Origin: Dysosmobacter segnis
Lineage (GTDB): Bacteria; Bacillota; Clostridia; Oscillospirales; Oscillospiraceae
Assembly: GCF_014297285.1 (NCBI RefSeq)
Contig: NZ_JACOQI010000049.1
Coordinates: forward strand, 1-5,730
Length of the DNA stretch: 5,730 nt
Direction: 5' to 3'
Positions 1 through 5,348 of the stretch are shown one piece after another; the stretch's first letter is position 1, and each line of letters starts with the position of its first letter. The translations under genes were made by a program, and so were the position numbers. The notes beneath the pieces are model-generated. The model saw only the letters and a program-made list of their open reading frames with translations. It searched no databases and was not told the DNA's origin.

Positions 1-249
1 GCCCGGAAATGGAATGTAGACTATGCGTTCTATAAAACCGGGCCGGACAAATACCTGCTGTTTTTCAAGGCTGGACAGGCAGACGCAATGACCGCCTGCT
101 TTTCTGAGTATTCCCGGAAAGTGTTAAGCAAAGCAAAATCGAACCGTGTTCCCATCCGGGAACAACTGCAACAGGCGGCAGATCAGCTTTCCAAAGAAAA
201 GCCGAAGCAGAAAGAACGTGCAAAGGAGGTGGCCCATGAGGACAGATAA
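1..249 (+). CDS. C-terminal part of DUF3801/PcfB-like conjugation protein (5' end outside window)
   Basis: Frame 1 is open from the first base to a TAA at 247-249, giving 82 residues with no start inside the window. The visible part reads as a small alpha/beta fold: a stretch with VDYAFYK, then a strand YLLFFKAGQADAMTACFSEY, then a charged Lys/Gln/Glu-rich tail. The pattern 'YxxFFKAxxADxxTxxFxEY' is typical of the DUF3801/PcfB family, which precedes the coupling protein gene in Tn1549-like elements. In plasmid pCF10 PcfB is a relaxosome accessory factor that helps dock the relaxase at the coupling protein. The last 14 bases overlap the start of the next gene, which suggests translational coupling. 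The family call rests on remembered sequence pattern plus position; the N-terminal half is not visible. Confidence 0.75.
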   Translation, partial: ARKWNVDYAFYKTGPDKYLLFFKAGQADAMTACFSEYSRKVLSKAKSNRVPIREQLQQAADQLSKEKPKQKERAKEVAHEDR

Positions 250-2071
250 GATCAGAAAATATCTCATTCCGAACATTCCCTATCTATTCATCCTGTGGGC
301 GTTCCTCAAGCTGGGAACGGCCTACCGGCTGGCAGCGGGTAACGATTTTGCACATAAGCTCATCGGACTGGGCCAGACGATTGGCCCGGCCTTTGCTGAC
401 TTTGCACCCGGTCTTGCCCCGCTGGATTGGCTTGTTGGTATTGTAGGCGCAGTTGGTTTCCGGCTGCTGATCTATTTCAAAAGCAAGAACGCTAAGAAGT
501 TTCGGCGGGATGCAGAATACGGCAGCGCCCGGTGGGGAACGGAAAAAGACATCAAACCGTTTGTTGATCCAAGGTTTGAAAACAACGTGATTTTGACCGG
601 GACGGAGTTTCTCACGATGAACACCCGCCCGAAAATCCCTGCAAATGCCCGAAACCTGAATTGTTGTATTATCGGCTCATCCGGCTCCGGCAAAACCCGC
701 TTCTGGCTTACACCCCAGCTTTTACAGGCCCATTCCTCTTATGTGGTGGTCGATCCCAAAGGCGGTGTGCTGGGACAGGTCGGAGCTTTCCTGCAAAAAC
801 GCGGGTACAAAATCAAGGTATTCAACAGCATAGATTTTTCAAAATCCATGCACTATAACCCGCTGGCGTATATCCGCAACGAGGCCGATATTCTGAAATT
901 CGTGGATGCCCTGATTTCCAACACCAAGGGCGAAGGCAAGGAAGGCGATCCATTCTGGACGAAATCGGAAACGCTTTTATACTGCGCCCTGATTGCCTAC
1001 ATCATTTTCGAGGGGCCTGCCGAGGATCGGAACATGAATACCCTTGTGGATATGATTTCCGGCATGGAGGTCAAGGAGGATGACGAGGACTTTATGAACG
1101 CGGTGGACTATATGTTTGCCGGGCTTGAAAAGCGCAAGCCGGATTGCTTCGCGGTCAAACAGTATAAAAAGTACAAATTGGCCAGCGGCAAGACGGCAAA
1201 AAGCATTTTAATTTCCTGCGGTGCGCGGCTGGCTCCCTTTGACATCCCGCAGCTTCGTGAAGTCATGGCCTATGACGAATTGGAGCTTGACCGCATCGGA
1301 GATCGGAAAACAGCGGTATTCTTCATCATTTCCGATACCACGCAGACCTACAACTTTTTAGTGGCACTTGCATTTTCGCAGATGTTCAACCTCCTGTGTG
1401 AACGGGCGGACAATGTTCACGGTGGCCGCCTGCCGCACCATGTACGAGTGCTGTGGGACGAGGCAGCCAACACGGGACAGGTGCCCCAGCTCGAAAAGCT
1501 GGTCGCGGTTATCCGCTCCCGCGAGGTGAGTCTTTGCCTGCTGTATCAGCAGTTGGCACAGTGCAAGGCCATTTACGATAAACACGCCGAGACAATCCTC
1601 GGCAACATGGACAGCGTGGTGTTCCTCGGTGGCCGCGAAGCCAGCACCATCAAGGAAATATCCGAAAACTGGCTGGGAAAGGCCACAATCAGTATGCAGA
1701 CCGACAGCCGTTCCCGTGGCCAGTCGGAAAGCTATAGTCAAAATACCCAGCGGCTGGGCCGGGAACTGATGACCCCAGCCGAGCTTGCAACCATGCCGGG
1801 AGACAAATGTATTTTGCAGCTTCGGGGCCTGCCCCCGTTCTTCTCTCCCAAGTATGATCTGAAACGGCATCCGAACTACCGTTATACAGCGGAGGCCGAT
1901 AAACAGAAAACCGCTTTTGACCTCGACAGGCTCATTAACCGCCGCAGGCGGCCCGGTCTGAACGAGGCGTGTACGATGTATGAGGTGACTGTGCCGGACG
2001 ATGCGCTCACGGAAGAGGACGAGGACATCCTCAACTATGATGACATCGACGATCCAGACGCCTTTGCATAA
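236..2071 (+). CDS. VirD4-like type IV secretion coupling protein (TraG/PcfC, CD1115-type)
   Basis: A 611-aa membrane-anchored ATPase expected to recruit the relaxase-DNA complex and pass it to the secretion channel. Two hydrophobic segments lie near residues 10-28 and 62-82, followed by the family-typical EYGSARWGT (94-102). Walker A is GSSGSGKT at 147-154 (Lys153, Thr154); Walker B is VLWDEAANTG with Asp408 and Glu409. VVVDPKGG lies shortly after Walker A, and LLYQQLAQ follows Walker B, as in VirD4/TraG proteins. The C-terminus is acidic (EEDEDILNYDDIDDPDAFA), a plausible substrate-contact tail. The ATG at 236 is chosen over the in-frame ATG at 146: it follows AAAGGAGGT (222-230) at ideal spacing, and residue 1 matches the expected short cytoplasmic lead before the first membrane helix, whereas the upstream extension overlaps the previous gene. 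Family length and motifs are complete, so the gene looks intact. Confidence 0.95.
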   Translation: MRTDKIRKYLIPNIPYLFILWAFLKLGTAYRLAAGNDFAHKLIGLGQTIGPAFADFAPGLAPLDWLVGIVGAVGFRLLIYFKSKNAKKFRRDAEYGSARWGTEKDIKPFVDPRFENNVILTGTEFLTMNTRPKIPANARNLNCCIIGSSGSGKTRFWLTPQLLQAHSSYVVVDPKGGVLGQVGAFLQKRGYKIKVFNSIDFSKSMHYNPLAYIRNEADILKFVDALISNTKGEGKEGDPFWTKSETLLYCALIAYIIFEGPAEDRNMNTLVDMISGMEVKEDDEDFMNAVDYMFAGLEKRKPDCFAVKQYKKYKLASGKTAKSILISCGARLAPFDIPQLREVMAYDELELDRIGDRKTAVFFIISDTTQTYNFLVALAFSQMFNLLCERADNVHGGRLPHHVRVLWDEAANTGQVPQLEKLVAVIRSREVSLCLLYQQLAQCKAIYDKHAETILGNMDSVVFLGGREASTIKEISENWLGKATISMQTDSRSRGQSESYSQNTQRLGRELMTPAELATMPGDKCILQLRGLPPFFSPKYDLKRHPNYRYTAEADKQKTAFDLDRLINRRRRPGLNEACTMYEVTVPDDALTEEDEDILNYDDIDDPDAFA

Positions 2072-2074
2072 ACG

Positions 2075-2097
2075 CTTCGAGACAAAGTGTCCCGAAG
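2075..2097 (+). repeat. 23-nt hairpin repeat, copy 1 (intergenic)
   Basis: Left arm CTTCGAGACA, 3-nt loop AAG, right arm TGTCCCGAAG. Nine of ten positions pair, with one A-C mismatch. It begins 3 nt after the coupling protein stop codon. The right arm is identical to that of the copies at 4010-4032 and 5306-5328. Confidence 0.8.
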
Positions 2098-2100
2098 TTT

Positions 2101-2136
2101 GTAACCTGCCGCCTGCAAGGGCGGCTTTTTTGTTAC
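2101..2136 (+). terminator. Rho-independent terminator-like hairpin between coupling protein and Maff2 gene
   Basis: GCCGCC (2108-2113) pairs with GGCGGC (2120-2125) around a 6-nt loop, followed directly by six T (2126-2131). An outer stem, GTAAC (2101-2105) with GTTAC (2132-2136), can also form around the T-run. The GC-rich stem plus T-run is the classic intrinsic terminator layout. It lies within what otherwise looks like one transfer operon, so it may attenuate rather than end transcription. No clear -35/-10 promoter was seen between it and the next gene. Confidence 0.75.
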
Positions 2137-2150
2137 CGGGAAAATCCCGG
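2136..2150 (+). other. Small perfect hairpin just before Maff2 ribosome binding site
   Basis: CCGGGA (2136-2141), loop AAA, TCCCGG (2145-2150): a perfect 6-bp stem with a 3-nt loop, ending 6 nt before the GGAGG at 2157-2161. It would sit in the leader of the Maff2 mRNA and could stabilise a processed 5' end or affect initiation. It shares the end of the preceding outer stem, so the two structures compete at 2136. Function is inference. Confidence 0.5.
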
Positions 2151-2166
2151 AGAAATGGAGGCTTAT

Positions 2167-2379
2167 ATGGCATTTTTCTCATCTGCAATCGACACTTTAC
2201 AGACCCTCGTTATCGCTCTCGGCGCTGGCCTTGGCGTATGGGGTGTGGTCAATCTGCTGGAGGGCTACGGCTCGGATAACCCGGGCTCCAAGTCCCAGGG
2301 CATGAAGCAGCTCATGGCGGGTGGCGGCATCATCCTCATTGGCACCACGCTGATCCCTCTGCTGTCTGGCCTGTTTTAA
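2167..2379 (+). CDS. Maff2 family small membrane protein
   Basis: A 70-aa, mostly hydrophobic protein with two predicted membrane helices, about residues 11-31 (QTLVIALGAGLGVWGVVNLL) and 49-68 (glycine-rich, GGGIILIGTTLIPLL), joined by a short polar loop containing GYGSDNPGSKSQGMKQL. This sequence is typical of the Maff2 family (PF12750) in Tn1549-like conjugative elements, where it lies between the VirD4-like and TrbL-like genes. Size and two-helix layout resemble VirB2-type pilin or channel subunits, but that role is inference. ATG 2167 is preferred to the in-frame ATG at 2155 because GGAGG at 2157-2161 is correctly spaced only for 2167. The next gene starts 11 nt after its stop. Confidence 0.88.
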   Translation: MAFFSSAIDTLQTLVIALGAGLGVWGVVNLLEGYGSDNPGSKSQGMKQLMAGGGIILIGTTLIPLLSGLF

Positions 2380-2390
2380 GGTAGGCGCTT

Positions 2391-3257
2391 ATGGATTTTC
2401 TCACCGACTGGCTCACAAACTGGCTCAAAGAGCTTCTGATTGGCGGGATCATGGGAAACCTCGAAGGTCTTTTTGATACCGTCAATACCCAGGTCGGAGA
2501 GATTGCGGCACAGGTAGGGACTACCCCGGCGGCGTGGCACGCCGGGGTTTTCTCCCTGATCCGACAGCTTTCCGAAACGGTGATCCTGCCGATTGCCGGA
2601 ATGGTGCTGACCTTTGTTGCCACTTATGAGCTCATACAGATGCTTTTGGAAAAGAACAATATGCACGAGGTTGACGTTGCGAACCTCTATAAATGGATGT
2701 TCAAAACAGCCTGTGCAATCCTGATCCTGTCAAACACATTCAATATCGTCATGGCCGTGTTCGATGTCTCGCAGAGCGTCATCGCGCAGGCAGGCGGGCT
2801 CATTCAAGGCTCTACCGATGTTTCGGCGGATATGCTTGCTGAACTGGAAACCTCGCTGGAGGCGGTGGACTTGGGGCCGCTTTTGGGGCTGTGGCTGCAG
2901 TCTGCGCTCATTGGCTTCACGATGAAGGCGATGGGAATTATCATTTTCGTTTTGGTGTATGGCAGGATGCTGGAAATCTATCTGCTGACCAGTCTGGCCC
3001 CCATCCCCGTTGCTACGCTTTCCAACCGGGAGCTTGGTGGCACCGGGCAGAACTACATCAAGTCCCTGTTTGCTGTGGGCTTTCAAGGGCTGCTGATCCT
3101 TGTATGTGTTGCAATTTACGCAGTGCTCATTCAAGGCATCGCAACAGGCGGCGATCCCATTGGGGCGATTTGGGGAACTGTGGGCTACACGGTTCTGCTT
3201 TGCTTCATGCTCTTTAAGACCGGGAGCATTGCCCAGCGTATCTTTGGCGCTCATTAA
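2391..3257 (+). CDS. VirB6/TrbL-like conjugal transfer membrane protein (CD1112-type)
   Basis: A 288-aa polytopic membrane protein, likely the inner-membrane channel scaffold of the type IV secretion system. An amphipathic N-terminus (MDFLTDWLTNWLKELL) precedes hydrophobic segments at about residues 62-86, 104-126, 164-188, 190-210, 226-250 and 258-276, with a polar loop rich in Ser/Asp/Glu near 139-160. The conserved-looking YGRMLEIYLLTSLAPIPVATL (190-210) resembles the central part of VirB6/TrbL proteins of Gram-positive conjugative elements. The upstream site is weak (AAGGTAGG at 2378-2385, overlapping the Maff2 stop), which suggests coupled translation from Maff2. Gene order Maff2 then TrbL-like matches Tn1549-type elements. 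A terminator-like hairpin lies inside the gene at 2523-2551. Confidence 0.88.
   Translation: MDFLTDWLTNWLKELLIGGIMGNLEGLFDTVNTQVGEIAAQVGTTPAAWHAGVFSLIRQLSETVILPIAGMVLTFVATYELIQMLLEKNNMHEVDVANLYKWMFKTACAILILSNTFNIVMAVFDVSQSVIAQAGGLIQGSTDVSADMLAELETSLEAVDLGPLLGLWLQSALIGFTMKAMGIIIFVLVYGRMLEIYLLTSLAPIPVATLSNRELGGTGQNYIKSLFAVGFQGLLILVCVAIYAVLIQGIATGGDPIGAIWGTVGYTVLLCFMLFKTGSIAQRIFGAH
2523..2551 (+). other. Intragenic terminator-like hairpin within the TrbL-like gene
   Basis: ACCCCGGCG (2523-2531) pairs perfectly with CGCCGGGGT (2540-2548) around an 8-nt loop, and the stem runs into TTTT (2548-2551), then C. It encodes residues TTPAAWHAG of the TrbL-like protein. The 9-bp, very GC-rich stem is strong, but the T-run is short, so termination would be partial at best and coupled translation should suppress it. 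Confidence 0.5.
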
Positions 3258-3272
3258 CAGGAGGTGGTGCTT

Positions 3273-4004
3273 ATGCCGAGAAGATACGGGGCAGACGGAA
3301 CGCGCTTATGGAATGGAAAAACGCCGGAGGAGTTTACTGAGGCAGACGCTTACCGCTTTATGGCGGAAACAGAGGCCATCCTGCAAAGAAAAGAGTTGAT
3401 GGACGACCCCGCCCAGCCTGCTCCGGCAAGCGGAAAGGAGGACTTTTATCTGAGTAAGAAAGACGATGTATTGCTGACCCCGGAGCAGATTGCTGCGGAG
3501 GAGCGGCGCTGGCTGTTTGATGCTCCCATCGCGGAGCTTGCAGAAGTCAAGGGCGTTAGCATTGATGAGGCAGTAAAAATGCGGACAGATGCTGTCTTGC
3601 AGGAGGCGGTTGTTCCGATCACGGTATCTGTCCGCCCGATTGAGCCGCAGGGAAAACTGATCGGCTTCGCCAGCGTCAATTTTGGCGGTGTGGTCATCGA
3701 CGATTTTAAGGTTGTGGACGGGAAAAACGGGATTTTCCTCGGCGCTCCCTCTAAACCTGATCCTGCCAGCCGGACGGGATACCGGGCTACGGTTCGGATT
3801 CCTGACCGCGCCACACAGGAACGGATCAATGCAGCTGGTGTGGAGGCGTATCATGCGGCGGTGGAACAGCTTGTTGCACGGGCCCAGGCGGTACGGCCTG
3901 CCCCGATCAAGGAGCAGATGGCCGAGGCCGCGAAACAAGCTGGAAAAGAAAATGCCGCCCGGCCTGCACCTGCCAAAGCAAAGGAGGCCCGCAATGACCG
4001 ATAG
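3273..4004 (+). CDS. SpoVG-domain protein with unknown N-terminal region
   Basis: A 243-aa protein. Residues ~115-200 resemble SpoVG, a small site-specific DNA/RNA-binding regulator of Firmicutes: ITVSVRPIEPQGKLIGFASV, then VVIDDFKVVDGKNGIFLGAPS and a following strand YRATVRI match SpoVG's strand-rich core ('V.DI.V.DG.NG.F..MPS'). The first ~110 residues are polar and contain LTPEQIAAEERRWLFDAPIAELAEVKGVSIDEAV; I do not recognise a named domain there. The tail (~205-243) is Ala/Lys/Pro-rich and likely disordered. ATG 3273 follows ACAGGAGGT (3257-3265); the GTG at 3264 lies inside that site and is rejected. The last 11 nt overlap the methyltransferase gene. At 243 aa it is far longer than stand-alone SpoVG (~85-100 aa). 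Role in the element, perhaps regulatory, is inference. An internal ribosome binding site is noted at 3434-3441. Confidence 0.82.
   Translation: MPRRYGADGTRLWNGKTPEEFTEADAYRFMAETEAILQRKELMDDPAQPAPASGKEDFYLSKKDDVLLTPEQIAAEERRWLFDAPIAELAEVKGVSIDEAVKMRTDAVLQEAVVPITVSVRPIEPQGKLIGFASVNFGGVVIDDFKVVDGKNGIFLGAPSKPDPASRTGYRATVRIPDRATQERINAAGVEAYHAAVEQLVARAQAVRPAPIKEQMAEAAKQAGKENAARPAPAKAKEARNDR
3434..3441 (+). promoter_or_regulatory. Possible internal ribosome binding site in the SpoVG-domain gene
   Basis: AAAGGAGG followed after 8 nt by an in-frame CTG (3450-3452) that would begin L/M-SKKDDVLLTPEQ. Strength and spacing equal those of true sites in this window. It could give a shorter SpoVG-domain product of 184 aa. 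It also simply encodes GKED, so chance is possible. Confidence 0.35.
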
Positions 4005-4773
4005 CCGCACTTTGGGACAACGTGTCCCGAAGGAGGGCTTGTTTCTCATGGACGGCATCGAGGGCCTGCGCTCCCTGCCGAAGCATAGCGTGGATATGCT
4101 GCTGACTGATCCGCCCTACGGCACAACCCGGAATTATTGGGATGTGCCCCTGCCGCTCCCGGAGCTGTGGGAGGCGGTGAAATGGGCAGTCAAGCCGAAT
4201 GGCGCAGTGCTGTTTTTCGCACAGTGCCCCTTTGACAAGGTGCTGGGCGCATCCAACCTCGCCATGCTCCGCTATGAGTGGATTTGGTACAAGGAGCGCG
4301 GAACGGGCTTTCTCAATGCAAACCGGGCTCCACTGAAAAAGTCCGAGAATATCTTGGTGTTTTACCAGAAGTCCCCGGTCTACAATCCGCAGTTTACTTA
4401 TGGCAAGCCTTATGCCCGCGTTCATTCCCGAAGCGGTACAAGCTCCAACTATGGGAAATTTGAACGGCAGGGCTCAGAGTCCAACGATGGCCGCCGCTAT
4501 CCCGGAAATGTGCTTTTTGTGCCTACGGTGTCCGGCGGCATCCATCCCACACAGAAGCCCGTGGAGCTTTGTGAGTATCTGATCCGCACCTATACCCGCC
4601 CCGGCGAATTGGTCGCGGACATTTGCGCGGGCTCCGGCACAACCGCGATTGCAGCTATCAACACAGAACGTCGCTTTGTATGCTTTGAAACGGCCCCGGC
4701 CTTTTATGCCGCCGCCAGTGAGCGCATCCGTGTGGCGCAGGCAGTAAAAAGCTCCGGCGAGAAAGGAGTGTAA
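3994..4773 (+). CDS. Orphan site-specific DNA methyltransferase, N4/N6 beta-class
   Basis: A 259-aa enzyme expected to transfer a methyl group from S-adenosylmethionine to the exocyclic amino group of adenine or cytosine in DNA. Catalytic motif IV is DPPYGT at residues 39-44; HPTQKP is at 184-189; the SAM-binding motif I is DICAGSGTT at 209-217. Motif IV before motif I is the beta-class (N6_N4_Mtase, PF01555) order. The length is normal for a minimal enzyme. ATG 3994 is chosen because AAAGGAGG (3980-3987) stands 6 nt upstream and the start overlaps the end of the SpoVG gene. A second in-frame ATG at 4048, with its own AAGGAGG (4030-4036), would drop 18 residues encoded largely by a hairpin repeat, and still keep every motif. 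No restriction endonuclease is seen, so it is probably an anti-restriction or regulatory modification enzyme of the element. The recognition site cannot be read from the sequence. Confidence 0.93.
   Translation: MTDSRTLGQRVPKEGLFLMDGIEGLRSLPKHSVDMLLTDPPYGTTRNYWDVPLPLPELWEAVKWAVKPNGAVLFFAQCPFDKVLGASNLAMLRYEWIWYKERGTGFLNANRAPLKKSENILVFYQKSPVYNPQFTYGKPYARVHSRSGTSSNYGKFERQGSESNDGRRYPGNVLFVPTVSGGIHPTQKPVELCEYLIRTYTRPGELVADICAGSGTTAIAAINTERRFVCFETAPAFYAAASERIRVAQAVKSSGEKGV
4010..4032 (+). repeat. 23-nt hairpin repeat, copy 2 (inside methyltransferase 5' end)
   Basis: Left arm CTTTGGGACA, loop ACG, right arm TGTCCCGAAG. All ten positions pair if one G-U wobble is allowed in the + strand RNA. It encodes part of TLGQRVPKEG right after the first start codon, and its right arm overlaps the AAGGAGG preceding the second in-frame ATG at 4048. 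Confidence 0.85.
4762..4768 (+). promoter_or_regulatory. Ribosome binding site for the MT-A70 gene lacking a normal start codon
   Basis: AAAGGAG ends 4 nt before ATT (4773) and 7 nt before ATC (4776). The same AAAGGAG element precedes the PrgI-like gene with an 8-nt spacer to its ATG. The site shows where translation of the MT-A70 frame should begin, although no ATG, GTG or TTG is present there. Confidence 0.7.
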
Positions 4774-5345
4774 TTATCCAGCAGTATTCTATCATTTACG
4801 CCGATCCCCCTTGGCGCTACTCGGCTAAGAAAGTACAGGGCGCGGCGGAAAAACGTTATCCCACTATGAGCATTGAGGAGTTATGTGCGTTGCCTGTGGC
4901 TGATCTTGCAGCCCCGGACAGCGCACTCTTTTTATGGGCCACTTTCCCGCAGCTCCCGGAGGCGCTCCGGCTGATCGAGGCTTGGGGCTTCACCTATAAA
5001 TCTGTTGCTTTCGTCTGGCTGAAAAAGAACAAGAAAGCGGATAGCTGGTTTTACGGCCTTGGCTTCTGGACAAGGGGCAACGCGGAAATCTGCCTGCTGG
5101 CTACCAAGGGACACCCGAAGCGGCAGGCTGCCAACATCCATCAATTCATCATTTCCCCGATTGAAGCCCATAGCAAAAAGCCGGACGAGGCCCGCGACAA
5201 AATTCTTTCCCTGATGGGAGATCTGCCCCGCGTGGAGCTCTTTGCCAGGCAGACCCCGCCCGGTTGGGCTGTGTGGGGAAATGAAGTAACACCAACCATC
5301 CCGGACTTTGGGACACATTGTCCCGAAGTGCAGAAAGGAGTGTGA
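4773..5345 (+). CDS. MT-A70 family adenine methyltransferase with non-canonical or lost start codon
   Basis: Predicted N6-adenine methyltransferase (METTL3-like fold; phage and element members are thought to act on DNA). The frame is open from 4722 to the TGA at 5343-5345. From ATT 4773 it is 190 aa and begins with (M)IQQYSIIYADPPWRYSAKK; the catalytic DPPW is at residues 11-14 and the 'SIIYADPPW' opening is the usual extreme N-terminus of this family. Further family features are FLWATFPQLPEAL, FVWLKKNK, GFWTRGNAEICLLATKG and the C-terminal VELFARQTPPGWAVWGNEV. The first ATG (4866) would yield 159 aa and delete DPPW, hence an inactive enzyme, so it is unlikely to be the intended start. Between 4722 and 4866 the frame holds no ATG, GTG, TTG or CTG. 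ATT 4773 (overlapping the previous stop) or ATC 4776 are the only positions fitting the AAAGGAG at 4762-4768. The C-terminal end is encoded by hairpin repeat copy 3. Family call is firm; start and activity are uncertain. Confidence 0.85.
   Translation: MIQQYSIIYADPPWRYSAKKVQGAAEKRYPTMSIEELCALPVADLAAPDSALFLWATFPQLPEALRLIEAWGFTYKSVAFVWLKKNKKADSWFYGLGFWTRGNAEICLLATKGHPKRQAANIHQFIISPIEAHSKKPDEARDKILSLMGDLPRVELFARQTPPGWAVWGNEVTPTIPDFGTHCPEVQKGV
5306..5328 (+). repeat. 23-nt hairpin repeat, copy 3 (3' end of MT-A70 gene)
   Basis: Left arm CTTTGGGACA, loop CAT, right arm TGTCCCGAAG, with the same G-U wobble as copy 2. It encodes FGTHCPE near the MT-A70 C-terminus and ends 20 nt before the PrgI-like start codon. 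Confidence 0.85.
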
Positions 5346-5348
5346 TCT

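Noticed and set aside
146..235. Upstream ATG extension of the coupling protein
   Set aside because: It lies inside the PcfB-like coding region, has no ribosome binding site, and gives a basic lead absent from the family pattern.
1358..2188. Long minus-strand open frame (276 codons) opposite the coupling protein gene
   Set aside because: It is the reverse reading of a well-supported gene with full VirD4 motifs; its protein is low in recognisable structure and it has no good ribosome binding site.
3306..4058. Minus-strand open frame (250 codons) opposite the SpoVG-domain gene
   Set aside because: Arg/Cys/Leu-rich composition typical of antisense shadows; the + strand gene has a ribosome binding site, a domain and operon context.
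4750..4776. Programmed -1 frameshift fusing the two methyltransferases
   Set aside because: The frames are offset suitably, but no slippery heptamer of the X XXY YYZ type aligns with the first gene's codons before its stop, and the AAAGGAG site plus the family-typical N-terminus fit separate initiation better.
4866..5345. MT-A70 gene starting at ATG 4866
   Set aside because: This start removes the catalytic DPPW motif encoded at 4803-4814 and lacks a ribosome binding site; the homologous reading clearly continues upstream.
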